Shown in pieces: positions 1-9,719 of a stretch of DNA of 64,000 nucleotides (the first letter of the stretch is position 1; every line of letters starts with the position of its first letter). The notes below the pieces were generated by a model. That model worked only from the letters and a program-made list of their open reading frames with translations. It did no database searches and was not told where the DNA came from. The translations under genes and the position numbers were made by a program. The DNA is taken from the NCBI GenBank assembly GCA_003249215.1, contig QKJR01000043.1, forward strand, positions 39,445-103,444. Reading direction: 5' to 3'. The DNA is from Rhodobacterales bacterium (GTDB taxonomy: Bacteria > Pseudomonadota > Alphaproteobacteria > Rhodobacterales > Rhodobacteraceae).

Positions 1-2643
1 ACCGGCGGCTTCACCGCGGCCGGTGCGCCCGAGGTCAGCTTCGAATTCGACATGCAGGTCAAGCGCGTGGCCGAGCATCCGCGGATCACCAAGCCCTTCT
101 CGGATGAGGCCTGGGACCGGCTCAACGCGCTCGGCCAGAAGGTCGACGAGGAACTGGCCAAGGGCGATGTGCGGCTGACGATGGGCGGCGAGCCGACCTT
201 CGTCTCGATCGACGATTTCGAAACCGCCGAATGGAACACCGCCGCGGTGGGGCCGCAGAAACGCGGGCTCGCCGATGCGCTGATCCGGCGGCTGCAGACG
301 CGCTTCGCGCCCGGTGGCTTCCTGCATTACGGTCAGGGCAAGTGGTATCCGGGCGAGAGCCTGCCGCGCTGGACCTTCTCGCTCTACTGGCGGCGCGACG
401 GGGCGCCGGTCTGGAAAAACCCCGATCTGATCGCCAAGGAAGACACGCCGCAGCCTGCGGGCCCGAAAGAGGCCGGCCGCTTCATGGCGCGCTTCGCCAC
501 CCGCCTCGGGCTCGATGCGGCCTATGCCCAGCCCGCCTTCGAGGATCCGGCCGAATGGATCCTCAAGGAGGCCAACCTGCCCTCGAACGTGAGCCCGGAA
601 AATTCCAAGCTCAAGAACCCCGAGGACCGGGCGCGCTATGCCCGGGTCTTCAACCGCGGCCTGACCGAGCCCGCGGGCTATGTGCTGCCCTTGCAACGCT
701 GGTGGCAGGCGGCCGACAAGCCGGCGAACTGGCGCTCGGAGCTGTGGAAGCCGCGGCGCGGGCATATCTTCCTCATTCCGGGTGACAGCCCGGTGGGCTT
801 CCGCCTGCCGCTCAACGCCCTGCCCTATATCCCGCCCGCACAATATCCCTACAGCTATCCGGCCGATCCGACGATCCCGATGGCGCCCCTGCCCGATTTC
901 CACGCCCGCCTCGAGGCCCGCCGCCGTGCCGTGCAGGCCGAAATCGACCGCCTCGCCGCCGAGGAGGCCGAGCGCGCCGCGCTGCTGCCCCCGGTCACGC
1001 CCGGCCATGCGCAGGGCTCGGTCGCCGGCGCCCCGCCCGACCCCGACGCGCAGGAACGCCAGAGCTTCGTGCCGCAGGATACCCATCTGGGCGATGGCGT
1101 CGATCCGGCCGGCGGCTGGGTGCGCACCGCGATCACGCTCGAGCCCCGCGACGGGCGGCTCAACCTCTTCATGCCGCCCTGTGACACGCTCGAGGATTAT
1201 CTCGAACTGATCGCCGCGGCCGAGGAAACCGCCGCCGATCTGAACATGCCGATCCATATCGAGGGCTATTCGCCGCCGAACGATCCGCGCCTCAATGTGA
1301 TCCGCGTCGCCCCCGATCCGGGCGTGATCGAGGTCAATATCCACCCCGCCCATAGCTGGGAGGATTGCGTCGCCACCACCGAGGCGATCTATGAAGAGGC
1401 GCGGTTTGCCCGCCTCGGCGCCGACAAGTTCATGATCGACGGGCGCCATACCGGCACCGGCGGCGGCAACCACGTGGTGGTCGGCGGCGCCACCCCGAAC
1501 GACAGCCCCTTCCTGCGCCGCCCCGATGTGCTCAAATCGCTGATCCTGATCTGGCAGCGCCATCCCTGCCTGAGTTACCTGTTCTCGGGCCTCTTCATCG
1601 GCCCGACCAGCCAGGCGCCGCGCATCGACGAGGCACGCCACGACACGCTCTATGAGCTCGAGATCGCGCTGGCGCAGATCGGCGATCCGGTGATGGGCGG
1701 CCCGCTGCCGCCCGCCTGGCTCGTCGACCGGCTCTTGCGCAACATGCTGACCGATGTCACCGGCAACACCCACCGCGCCGAGATCTGCATCGACAAGCTC
1801 TATTCGCCCGATGGCCCCACCGGCCGCCTCGGCCTTGTCGAATTCCGCGGCTTCGAGATGCCGCCGCATCCGCGGATGAGCCTTGCCCAGCAACTCCTCC
1901 TGCGCGGGATCATCGCGCGGGCCTGGAACGCGCCGGTGCATGGCAAGCCGGTGCGTTGGGGCACGGTGCTGCATGACCGCTTCATGCTGCCGCATTTCCT
2001 GTGGGAGGATCTGCTGAGCCTGCTCGCCGATCTGCGCGATCATGGCTTCGACTTCGACCCGGTCTGGTTCGAGGCGCAGGCCGAGTTTCGCTTCCCGTTC
2101 TGCGGGCAGATCCAGGCCGAGGGCGTGCATCTCGAGGTGCGGCAGGCGCTCGAACCCTGGCACGTGCTGGGCGAGACCGGGGCGATCGGCGGCACGGTGC
2201 GCTATACCGACAGCTCGGTCGAGCGGCTGCAGGTCAAGATGACCACGCTGCATCAGGACCGCTACAAGATCATGTGCAACCGCCGCCCGGTGCCGCTTGC
2301 GCGCGCGCAGACCGCGGGCGTCTCGGTCGGCGGTGTGCGGTTCAAGGCCTGGCAGCCGCCCGAGTCGTTGCATCCGACGCTGCCGGTCAACACGCCGCTC
2401 ACCTTCGACATCTACGACACCTGGACGGGACGCGCGCTCGCGGGCTGCACCTATCACGTGGCCCATCCCGGCGGGCGCAACTACGACACCTTCCCGGTCA
2501 ATGCCTATGAGGCCGAGGCGCGGCGCCTTGCACGGTTCGAACCCTATGGCCATGCGCCCGGGGCTTACGTTCCGGCAACCGAGATTCCGCACCCCGAATT
2601 CCCGTTGACCCTTGACCTGCGCCGTCCGATAGGGCTCGTCTGA
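1..2643 (+). CDS. Transglutaminase-like/DUF2126 protein, 5' end outside the window
   Basis: The reading frame is open from base 1, and the residues before the first ATG (base 52) continue the protein, so the gene starts upstream of the window; 880 codons are visible. Family members are about 1100 residues, with an N-terminal transglutaminase-like domain (missing here) followed by the large DUF2126 region. The early GGEPTFVS motif and the later stretch around [12 protein letters not shown] (about base 1440-1475) are typical of DUF2126. The biochemical role is not established; comparative genomics links these proteins to ATP-grasp amide-bond forming enzymes. It is followed after 19 bp by the ATP-grasp/alpha-E gene and then a transglutaminase, evidently one operon. 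Family assignment is firm; function is not. Confidence 0.9.
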   Translation, partial: TGGFTAAGAPEVSFEFDMQVKRVAEHPRITKPFSDEAWDRLNALGQKVDEELAKGDVRLTMGGEPTFVSIDDFETAEWNTAAVGPQKRGLADALIRRLQTRFAPGGFLHYGQGKWYPGESLPRWTFSLYWRRDGAPVWKNPDLIAKEDTPQPAGPKEAGRFMARFATRLGLDAAYAQPAFEDPAEWILKEANLPSNVSPENSKLKNPEDRARYARVFNRGLTEPAGYVLPLQRWWQAADKPANWRSELWKPRRGHIFLIPGDSPVGFRLPLNALPYIPPAQYPYSYPADPTIPMAPLPDFHARLEARRRAVQAEIDRLAAEEAERAALLPPVTPGHAQGSVAGAPPDPDAQERQSFVPQDTHLGDGVDPAGGWVRTAITLEPRDGRLNLFMPPCDTLEDYLELIAAAEETAADLNMPIHIEGYSPPNDPRLNVIRVAPDPGVIEVNIHPAHSWEDCVATTEAIYEEARFARLGADKFMIDGRHTGTGGGNHVVVGGATPNDSPFLRRPDVLKSLILIWQRHPCLSYLFSGLFIGPTSQAPRIDEARHDTLYELEIALAQIGDPVMGGPLPPAWLVDRLLRNMLTDVTGNTHRAEICIDKLYSPDGPTGRLGLVEFRGFEMPPHPRMSLAQQLLLRGIIARAWNAPVHGKPVRWGTVLHDRFMLPHFLWEDLLSLLADLRDHGFDFDPVWFEAQAEFRFPFCGQIQAEGVHLEVRQALEPWHVLGETGAIGGTVRYTDSSVERLQVKMTTLHQDRYKIMCNRRPVPLARAQTAGVSVGGVRFKAWQPPESLHPTLPVNTPLTFDIYDTWTGRALAGCTYHVAHPGGRNYDTFPVNAYEAEARRLARFEPYGHAPGAYVPATEIPHPEFPLTLDLRRPIGLV

Positions 2644-2662
2644 GACGACTGCAGGAGCCGAG

Positions 2663-5092
2663 ATGGCCAAGACCGAGCGCCAGACCGCACCGGACCTGTT
2701 CGCGGATTACCGGCTGACGACCGGTGTCGCGGATGAGCTTTTCGATGCCCAGGGACAGATGCGCCCTGTCTGGCGCCGGTTCGTGGACCGCTTCGCCCGG
2801 CTTTCGGCCGCCGAGGTGACGGCCCGTTTCGAGCGCGGCAACCAGTATCTGCGCGATGCGGGCGTGTTCTTCCGGCAATATTCGAACGATCCGCTGACCG
2901 AACGGGAATGGCCGCTCAGCCATATCCCCGTGATCCTGCACGAGGACGAATGGGAGCAGATCTGCGAAGGTCTGTCGCAACGCGCCGATCTGCTCGAGGC
3001 GGTGATGGCCGACCTCTACGGCGAGGGCAAACTGGTGAGTGGCGGGCACCTGCCCGCCGAGCTCGTGGCCGGATCGAAGCAATGGCTGCGCCCAATGGTG
3101 GGCGTGACCCCGCGCGGCGGCCATTACCTGCATTTCCTCGCCTTCGAGATCGGCCGCTCGCCCGATGGCTCGTGGCTCGTGCTGGGCGACCGCACGCAGG
3201 CGCCCTCGGGCGCGGGCTTCGCGCTCGAGAACCGGATGGCGACGGGGCGCATTTTCCCCGAACGCTTCCCGCGCGCCCATATCCACCGGCTGGCGGGCTT
3301 CTTTCAGGGCTATCGTCAGGCGCTCGAACGGCTCTCACGCGGGCCGGGCGGCGAAATACGCACCCCCGCGATCCTGACCCCGGGCCCCTCGAACGACACC
3401 TATTACGAACATACCTATATCGCGCGCTATCTCGGGCTCGCGCTGCTCGAAGGCGAGGATCTGCTGGTCGAGAACGCGCAGGCCATGGTGCGCACGATCG
3501 AAGGGCCGAAACCCTTGGGCGCGCTCTGGCGCCGGATCGACGCGATCTTCGCCGATCCGCTCGAATTCGACGCGGGCTCGGAGATCGGCACGCCGGGGCT
3601 GATGGAGGCGGTGCGCGGCGGTAACCTCGCCATGGTCAACGCGCTCGGCTCGGGCGTTCTCGAGATGCGGGCGCTGATGGCCTTCCTGCCGCGGATCTCG
3701 CAGGTTCTGACCGGCAAGCCGCTCGCGCTGCCGAATATCGCGACCTGGTGGTGCGGCGGCACGCGCGAGCGCAAATATGTCGAAGCCAATGCCGAGCGGA
3801 TGATGATCGGTTCGGCCCATGCGGTCGATCTGCCCTTCGATCTGGGCGCCACCACCGCGCTCGGCGGGCGCTTCCGCGGGGCTGCGCGCGAGAGCATTGC
3901 CGAATGGCTCGCGACCGAGGGCACCCATCTCGTCGGGCAGGAGGCGGTCACCCTCTCGACGACCCCGGCCTGGGTCGAGACCGAGGGCCCGACGCCCGAG
4001 GGCGAGCCCACCGGCCGTGTCCTGCCCTGCCCGATGACGGTGCGGGTCTTCGCGGCGCGCACCGCGCAGGGCTGGACCTTCATGAAGGGCGGCTATGCGC
4101 GGATCGGCCGTTCGGGCGATGCGACGGCGCTTGCGATGCAGCGCGGCGGCGCGGTCTCGGATGTCTGGATCGTCTCGGATCGCCCGGTGCCGGCTCATTC
4201 GCTCGCCCCCGAGGGCGATTTCCGCCGTGCCGCCCCCGGCATCCTGCCCGCGCGCTCGGCCGACAACCTGTTCTGGCTTGGCCGCTATGTCGAGCGCACC
4301 GAGGATGCGATCCGCCTCATCCGTGCCTATCACCTGCGCCTCGCGGCGACCGACAACCCCGGCGACCCGCGTCTGCGGCTCTTGCGCGCCTTCCTCGGCG
4401 GCTATGGTTTCGACGTCACTCAGGCGGTGCCCGACACGCTGATCGGGCGCATCGAGACGGCACGCGCCTGCGCCGCCAAGGTGCGCGACCGCTTCTCGAC
4501 CGATGGCTGGGCGGCGCTCAAGGACCTCGACAAGACCGCGCGGCAGATGACCCGCACCGCGAAACCGGGCGACGATGCGGCGCGTGCGATGTCGGTTCTG
4601 GTGCGCAAGATCACCGGCTTTTCCGGCCTCGTGCATGAAAACATGTATCGCTTCGAGGGCTGGCGGTTCCTCTCGCTCGGGCGCAAGCTCGAACGCGCGG
4701 ACGCGCTCGCGGCACTCCTGCGCGCCTTTGCCGATCCGGCCGCACCACCCGGCTCGCTCGATCTGGCCGTCGAGGTGGGCGACAGCGTGATCACGCATCA
4801 ACGCCGCTACCGGGTCGAGACCTCGCGCGATACGGTCGTCGATCTTCTGGCGCTCGATGCCGACAACCCGCGCGCGATCCTGTTCCAGTTGCGCGAGATG
4901 CGCAAACTGGTCGAAAACCTGCCCAATGCCTATGAAAACGGCCGCCTCGGTCCGCTCCTGCGCGCAATCTCGCCGCTGGAAAGTGCGCTCTCGGTCGCCG
5001 AGCCCGCCGAGATCACTAGCGAGCGGCTGATCGAACTACGTGGCGCGATCGCGGGGCTCTCCGACATCATCGCCACGTCCTATCTGCGCTAG
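2663..5092 (+). CDS. Circularly permuted ATP-grasp protein fused to an alpha-E domain
   Basis: An 809-residue protein joining two families that are often separate genes. Residues 1 to about 500 form a circularly permuted ATP-grasp (DUF404/DUF407, COG2308), and residues from about 530 to the end form the helical alpha-E domain (DUF403, COG2307), starting near SADNLFWLGRYVER. ATP-grasp enzymes of this type are predicted to make amide or peptide bonds from a carboxylate and an amine using ATP. It sits between the DUF2126 gene (19 bp upstream) and a transglutaminase (9 bp downstream), the usual arrangement for this uncharacterised peptide synthesis/processing cluster. The fusion is intact, with no frameshift. 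The substrate is unknown. Confidence 0.92.
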   Translation: MAKTERQTAPDLFADYRLTTGVADELFDAQGQMRPVWRRFVDRFARLSAAEVTARFERGNQYLRDAGVFFRQYSNDPLTEREWPLSHIPVILHEDEWEQICEGLSQRADLLEAVMADLYGEGKLVSGGHLPAELVAGSKQWLRPMVGVTPRGGHYLHFLAFEIGRSPDGSWLVLGDRTQAPSGAGFALENRMATGRIFPERFPRAHIHRLAGFFQGYRQALERLSRGPGGEIRTPAILTPGPSNDTYYEHTYIARYLGLALLEGEDLLVENAQAMVRTIEGPKPLGALWRRIDAIFADPLEFDAGSEIGTPGLMEAVRGGNLAMVNALGSGVLEMRALMAFLPRISQVLTGKPLALPNIATWWCGGTRERKYVEANAERMMIGSAHAVDLPFDLGATTALGGRFRGAARESIAEWLATEGTHLVGQEAVTLSTTPAWVETEGPTPEGEPTGRVLPCPMTVRVFAARTAQGWTFMKGGYARIGRSGDATALAMQRGGAVSDVWIVSDRPVPAHSLAPEGDFRRAAPGILPARSADNLFWLGRYVERTEDAIRLIRAYHLRLAATDNPGDPRLRLLRAFLGGYGFDVTQAVPDTLIGRIETARACAAKVRDRFSTDGWAALKDLDKTARQMTRTAKPGDDAARAMSVLVRKITGFSGLVHENMYRFEGWRFLSLGRKLERADALAALLRAFADPAAPPGSLDLAVEVGDSVITHQRRYRVETSRDTVVDLLALDADNPRAILFQLREMRKLVENLPNAYENGRLGPLLRAISPLESALSVAEPAEITSERLIELRGAIAGLSDIIATSYLR

Positions 5093-5101
5093 GGAGGCGT
5101 C

Positions 5102-6010
5102 ATGCTCTACGACATCACGCTGCAGATCGACTACAGTTACGCCGCGCCCTCGGACCGGCTGCGCAACCTGTTGCGCCTGATGCCGCCCGACATTCCGGGC
5201 GTTCAGCGGGTGATCCGGCGCAAGCTCACGATCGACCCCGCGCCGGACGAGCGCCGCGACACCCTCGATTTCTTCGGCAATGCGATGACCTCGGTCGTCT
5301 GGCATCGCCCGGTCGAGGCGGTGGGCCTCAATCTGACCGCGCGGATCGAGCGGTTTCCGGCGCCGCCGCTCCTCGATCTCTCGCCGCCGCATGAGACGCT
5401 CGGCGCCGAGATCATCGCCCATGACAGCATCGGTCCCGAGGCGCCGCAGCATTTCCTCGGCGCTTCGCCGCGTGTCGCCCCCCTGCCCGAGATCACCGCC
5501 TTCGCGCGCGACTGCCTCACGCCGCGGATGACCGTTCTGGCCGCGATCGAGGCGGTGGGCCGCGCGCTGCACCGCGCGATGCGCTTCGATGCCGAGGCGA
5601 CGACCGTCGACACCACCCCTGCCGAGGCCTTCGCCGCGCGCCACGGCGTGTGCCAAGATTTCGCCCATGTGATGATCGCGGCGCTGCGCGGGGTGGGCAT
5701 CCCCGCGGGCTATGTCTCGGGGTTTCTGCGCACCTTCCCGCCGCCCGGTCAGCCGCGGCTCGAAGGGGCGGATGCGATGCATGCCTGGGTGCGTGCCTGG
5801 GCCGGGCCCGACAATGGCTGGGTTGAGTTCGATCCTACCAACGATCAGCGCGCGGGCACCGATTACGTGACCGTCGCGATCGGGCGCGATTATGCCGATG
5901 TCGCGCCGGTTCTGGGCGTCATGCGCTCCTCGGGCGGGCAAGAGAGCCGGCAGGCCGTCGATGTCCTGCCGCTCGACACCCTGCGCGCCGAGCCCCTGCG
6001 CCAGCCGTGA
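5102..6010 (+). CDS. Transglutaminase-like cysteine peptidase/amidase
   Basis: A 302-residue transglutaminase-superfamily protein (COG1305) with its N-terminal bacterial transglutaminase region. The catalytic triad is visible: Cys about 184 in GVCQDFAH, His about 228 in MHAWVRAW and Asp about 244 in VEFDPTND. Such enzymes cleave or transfer at amide bonds and are predicted to act with the neighbouring ATP-grasp/alpha-E protein. Start ATG 5102 has GGAGG just upstream (AGGGAGGCGTC). The next gene, pxpB, begins 45 bp downstream on the same strand, which ties the cluster to 5-oxoproline metabolism. Confidence 0.92.
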   Translation: MLYDITLQIDYSYAAPSDRLRNLLRLMPPDIPGVQRVIRRKLTIDPAPDERRDTLDFFGNAMTSVVWHRPVEAVGLNLTARIERFPAPPLLDLSPPHETLGAEIIAHDSIGPEAPQHFLGASPRVAPLPEITAFARDCLTPRMTVLAAIEAVGRALHRAMRFDAEATTVDTTPAEAFAARHGVCQDFAHVMIAALRGVGIPAGYVSGFLRTFPPPGQPRLEGADAMHAWVRAWAGPDNGWVEFDPTNDQRAGTDYVTVAIGRDYADVAPVLGVMRSSGGQESRQAVDVLPLDTLRAEPLRQP

Positions 6011-6055
6011 CCCGCGCAACCCGACCCGAACCTCAATCCCGGCCGCAATGACACG

Positions 6056-6805
6056 ATGACCGAGCTGCCACCCCCCGACACCGCCGCCCGCCCCGAGATC
6101 GTTGCAATGGGGCTCGATGCGCTCGTCGTGCGCTTTGCCGAGCGTTTCACCCCCGAGGCCAATGCCGCCGCCCGCGCGCTCGCCCGCGATCTCATGGCCG
6201 CGCCCCTGCCCGGCCAGACCGAGATCGCGCCGATGCTTGCCTCGGTGCTGATCCGCTTCGCGCGCGGGCAGACCACGGCCGCCGCTCTGGGTGCGGCGCT
6301 CGGCGCCCGCCTCGCCGCGCCGCTGCAGGCCACCGCCACCGCGGGCCGGATCTGGCATCTGCCCGCGGCCTTCGACCCCGCGAACGCGCCGCAACTGGCC
6401 GAGGTCGCGACGCTGGCCGGCCGCAGCCCCGGGCAGATCGTCGAGGAATTCTGTGCGACCGAGCTCACCGTCCTCGCCCTCGGCTTCGCTCCCGGCCAAC
6501 CCTATCTCGGTTTGTTGCCCGAGCATTGGCAGATGCCGCGCATGGAAGCGCTCAACCAGCGGGTGCCGCCCGGCGCGATCGCCACCGCGATCCGGCAGGT
6601 CGTGCTCTTCGCCAATGCCTCACCGACCGGCTGGCGGATGATCGGGCGCACCGCCTTCCGCCCGTTTCAGCCCGCGAGCGCGCATCCCTTCCCGCTCGCT
6701 TCGGGCGACCGACTGCGCTTTCACGCCATTGCCCCGGCCGAGCTCGCGGCGCTGATCGGCGCGGGCGATCCGATGGGCGGCGCGCGGCACGAGGCGGCGC
6801 CATGA
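6056..6805 (+). CDS. pxpB: 5-oxoprolinase subunit PxpB (KipI family)
   Basis: A 249-residue member of the KipI/allophanate hydrolase subunit 1 family. GFAPGQPYLGLLP and the SPTGWRMIGRT segment near the C-terminus are the family signatures. With PxpC and PxpA it forms the prokaryotic ATP-dependent 5-oxoprolinase, which opens pyroglutamate to glutamate in the cytoplasm. The stop overlaps the pxpC start as ATGA (6802-6805), indicating translational coupling. The N-terminal extension of about 20 residues is Pro-rich. In Bacillus KipI also inhibits a sporulation kinase; that role does not apply here. Confidence 0.93.
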   Translation: MTELPPPDTAARPEIVAMGLDALVVRFAERFTPEANAAARALARDLMAAPLPGQTEIAPMLASVLIRFARGQTTAAALGAALGARLAAPLQATATAGRIWHLPAAFDPANAPQLAEVATLAGRSPGQIVEEFCATELTVLALGFAPGQPYLGLLPEHWQMPRMEALNQRVPPGAIATAIRQVVLFANASPTGWRMIGRTAFRPFQPASAHPFPLASGDRLRFHAIAPAELAALIGAGDPMGGARHEAAP

Positions 6806-7830
6806 GCGGCGCGATCACGCTCCTCTCCTGCGGTCCCGGGCTCACGGTGCAGGACCTCGGCCGCCCGGGCCTTGCCTCCGTCGGCCTCTCGCAGGGCGGC
6901 GCGGCCGATCCGCTGGCGCTTTTTGAGGCGGCGGCGCTTCTTGGCCTGCCCGCGCCCGCTGCCTGTCTCGAACTCGCGGGCAGCGGCGCGCGGCTGCGGC
7001 TCTCGCAGGACCACCGCATCGCGCTCACCGGCGCGCCGCGCGAGGCGCGCAGCGACGGGCGCGCCCTGCGCTGGAACGCCGCGCATGAGCTGCCCGCGGG
7101 CGCCGTGATCGAGATCGGCGCCGCCGTGGCCGGGGTCTATGCCTATCTCAGCGTCGCCGGCGGTATCGCCACCGAGCCCGAGCTCGGCGGGCGCGGCGCG
7201 CATCTGGCCGGGGGCATCGGCGGAATGCTGGGCCCCGGCACCGCCCTGCCGCTCGGCCCCGATCCCGCGCCCGGCACGGCCGCGCTCGCCCTGCCCCTGC
7301 CCGATCGCTTCGCGGGCGGCACCGTGCGGCTGATCCCCGGCCCGCAGAGCCGCTATTTCGACGCCGAGACGCGCGCGCGCTTCGCCGCCACCCCCTTCGT
7401 CATCGCCCGCGCCAACCGGCAGGGCGCGACGCTCGACCAAGACCCGCCCGGCGCCCCCTTCGAGGCCGCGCTGGCCCCCGCCGGCCTCGTGTCCGAACCA
7501 ATCCTGCCCGGTGACATCCAGATCACCGGCGGCGGTCAGGCGATGGTTCTGCTCGCCGAATGCCAGACCACGGGCGGCTATCCGCGGATCGGCTCGGTGA
7601 TCCCGGCCGATCTGCCGCGGGTGGCGCAGGCGGGGCCCGGCACGGCGCTCCAGTTCCGCTGGATCACCGCTGACGAGGCCGATTTGGCAAGCCCGCCCGA
7701 GGCCCAGATCCTGCGCGCCCTGCGCACCGCCGCCCGGCCCGCGATCCGCGATCCGCATGACATCGCCGACCTGCTCGGCTATCAACTGATCTCGGGCATG
7801 GTCCGGGGCGACGAGCAGGAGGACGCATGA
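6802..7830 (+). CDS. pxpC: 5-oxoprolinase subunit PxpC (KipA/biotin-dependent carboxyltransferase-like)
   Basis: A 342-residue protein of the KipA/allophanate hydrolase subunit 2 family. The N-terminus carries the TVQDLGRPG and GGAADPLAL motifs, and the middle has the usual ECQTTGGYPRIGSV segment. I chose ATG 6802 because it overlaps the pxpB stop (ATGA) and puts the conserved region at the N-terminus; an upstream in-frame extension only reads through pxpB. It overlaps pxpA by another ATGA at 7827. PxpC works with PxpB to activate and open 5-oxoproline delivered by PxpA. Confidence 0.93.
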   Translation: MSGAITLLSCGPGLTVQDLGRPGLASVGLSQGGAADPLALFEAAALLGLPAPAACLELAGSGARLRLSQDHRIALTGAPREARSDGRALRWNAAHELPAGAVIEIGAAVAGVYAYLSVAGGIATEPELGGRGAHLAGGIGGMLGPGTALPLGPDPAPGTAALALPLPDRFAGGTVRLIPGPQSRYFDAETRARFAATPFVIARANRQGATLDQDPPGAPFEAALAPAGLVSEPILPGDIQITGGGQAMVLLAECQTTGGYPRIGSVIPADLPRVAQAGPGTALQFRWITADEADLASPPEAQILRALRTAARPAIRDPHDIADLLGYQLISGMVRGDEQEDA

Positions 7831-8567
7831 TCAGGGTCGATCTGAATTCCGATCTGGGCGAGGGCTGCGGCCAGGATGCCGCGCTGCTCGGCATCGTCAG
7901 TTCCGCCAATGTCGCCTGTGCGCTCCATGCCGGATCGGTGGCCGAGATGGCCCAGGCGATGCGCACGGCTGCGGCGGCGGGGGTGGGCATCGGCGCGCAT
8001 CCGGGCTTTGACGACCGTGCCGGGTTTGGGCGCAAGCGGGTCACGCTCTCGGCCACCGAGATCACCGATCTGATCGCCTATCAGACCGGTGCAGCACGCG
8101 CCGTGGCCTCCGCCAACGGATTGAAACTGCGACATTTCAAGCTGCATGGGGCGCTGGCCAACATGGCCAGCGAAGATACCGGTCTTGCGCGCGCCTGCTA
8201 TGCGGCGGCGCGCGCGGTCGCGCCCGATCTGGTGCTCATGGTGCTCGCCGCGACCGCGCAGGAGGCGGCCGCGCGAGAGATCGGCGGCGAGATCGCCTGC
8301 GAGATCTTCGCCGACCGGGCCTATAACGCGGATGCGACGCTCGTCGACCGGTCGCTGCCGGGCGCGGTGCTACACGACGCCGAGACCGCGGCCGAGCGGA
8401 TCCTGAACATGCTGCGCGCGGGCGCGATCATCGCGCGCGATGGCACCCACATCCCGACCCGGATCGACACGATTTGCCTGCATGGCGACACGCCCGAGGC
8501 GGTCGAGATGGCGCGCGCGCTGCGCGCCCGTCTGAGCGCGGCGGGCATCACCATCGCGCCCCTCTGA
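7827..8567 (+). CDS. pxpA: 5-oxoprolinase subunit PxpA (LamB/YcsF family)
   Basis: A 246-residue LamB/YcsF family protein. DLNSDLGEG at the N-terminus, SSANVACALHAG near residue 30 and GIGAHPGFDDRAGFGRK near residue 53 are diagnostic. It is the last gene of the six-gene operon, coupled to pxpC by an ATGA overlap. The third motif reads ACALHAG where many homologues have ACGFHAG, a small variation. It ends only 3 bp from the converging lpxB stop, so the two transcripts must read into each other unless termination is Rho-dependent. Confidence 0.94.
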   Translation: MIRVDLNSDLGEGCGQDAALLGIVSSANVACALHAGSVAEMAQAMRTAAAAGVGIGAHPGFDDRAGFGRKRVTLSATEITDLIAYQTGAARAVASANGLKLRHFKLHGALANMASEDTGLARACYAAARAVAPDLVLMVLAATAQEAAAREIGGEIACEIFADRAYNADATLVDRSLPGAVLHDAETAAERILNMLRAGAIIARDGTHIPTRIDTICLHGDTPEAVEMARALRARLSAAGITIAPL

Positions 8568-8570
8568 TCC

Positions 8571-9719
8571 CTAGCGCGCGATCGCTCCGAGGACAGAGCG
8601 CGCCGCGCGCAGGCCGGGCGCCTCGCCCCCCTCGCCGAGCCGCTCCATCGTCAGCTCCATCGCCGCGATCTGCTCGGCGCGGGCAGTGTCATTCTCGAGC
8701 AGACGCGAGAGCATCGCCGCGATCGGCCCGGGCCGACAGGCAGGGCCGAGGAATTCGGGCACCGCGCGCGTCTCGGAAATCAGATTGACCAGCGTGACCG
8801 TATCGACCTGCAACATCCGCGAGACCAGATGCCAGGTCAGGAAATTCGCGTCATAAGCGATCACCATCGGCGTGCGGCTCGCGGCGAGCTCGAGGCTGAC
8901 CGTGCCACTCGCGGCGAGCGCCAGATCGGCCGCGGCAAAGGCCGCGCGCTTGGTCGCGGCCTCCTCCACCACGATCGGCGGATGCGGCCAGCGTGCGGTC
9001 ATCTCGCGCACGAGGGGCGCCACGCCCCGCACCGTGGGCAGCACGACGCGCAGCCCCGGCTCGCGGTCGCGCAGGCGCATCAGCGCCTCGTCGAACCGCG
9101 GCCCGAGGCGCTTGACCTCGCCTGCGCGCGAGCCGGGCAGGCACAGGACGAGCGGTTGATCCGGGCCGATCATATGGGTTTCGCGAAACTCCGCCGCCTC
9201 CTCGTCCGTCGCCCGCGGCTCGGCCACGACCGGATGCCCGACAAAATCGCAACTCATGCCGGCGGCGGTCATATAGGGCGGCTCGAAAGGCAAAAGGGCG
9301 AGGACATGGTCGATCACCTCGGCCATCTTCGCCGCCCGCCCCGGCCGCCAGGCCCAGACCGAGGGCGCCACATAATGGATGGTGCGCAGATCGGGGCGCT
9401 CAGCGCGCGCGGCCCGCGCCACCCGCAGGCAGAAATCGGGGCTGTCGATGGTGATCAGCGCATCGGGGGCAAGGTCGACCACCGCCGCCGCCGTCTCGGC
9501 GATCCGGCGTTTCAGATGGCGATATTTCGGCAGGACCTCCATGATCCCCATCACCGAGAGCTCTTCCATCGAAAAGCGGCTTTCCAGCCCCTCGGCCGCC
9601 ATCAGCGGCCCGCCGATCCCGTGAAACTCGACCGCGGGGACGAGGCTTTTGAGCCCCGCCATCAGCGCGGCACCGAGCTTGTCGCCCGAGGCCTCGCCCG
9701 CGATCAGGAAAAGCCTCAT
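8571..9719 (-). CDS. lpxB: Lipid-A-disaccharide synthase
   Basis: A 382-residue GT19 glycosyltransferase that joins UDP-2,3-diacylglucosamine and lipid X to make the lipid A disaccharide at the inner membrane. The N-terminus FLIAGEASGDKLGA and the central LCLPGSRAGEV motif are typical. ATG 9719 is chosen because it gives the standard N-terminus and overlaps the lpxI stop (ATGA); the longer frame upstream only reads through lpxI out of frame. It is the last gene of the envelope super-operon transcribed from pyrH. Confidence 0.96.
   Translation of the reverse strand: MRLFLIAGEASGDKLGAALMAGLKSLVPAVEFHGIGGPLMAAEGLESRFSMEELSVMGIMEVLPKYRHLKRRIAETAAAVVDLAPDALITIDSPDFCLRVARAARAERPDLRTIHYVAPSVWAWRPGRAAKMAEVIDHVLALLPFEPPYMTAAGMSCDFVGHPVVAEPRATDEEAAEFRETHMIGPDQPLVLCLPGSRAGEVKRLGPRFDEALMRLRDREPGLRVVLPTVRGVAPLVREMTARWPHPPIVVEEAATKRAAFAAADLALAASGTVSLELAASRTPMVIAYDANFLTWHLVSRMLQVDTVTLVNLISETRAVPEFLGPACRPGPIAAMLSRLLENDTARAEQIAAMELTMERLGEGGEAPGLRAARSVLGAIAR

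Noticed and set aside
855..1187. Open minus-strand frame of 110 codons inside the DUF2126 gene
   Set aside because: Arg/Ser/Ala-rich shadow of a GC-rich coding sequence, with no conserved motifs. Many such shadows exist across the window and none was kept.
5036..6526. 496-codon open frame on the minus strand opposite the transglutaminase and pxpB genes
   Set aside because: Long only because high GC removes stops; composition is Gly/Arg/His-rich and typical of antisense frames, and it spans two well-supported genes.
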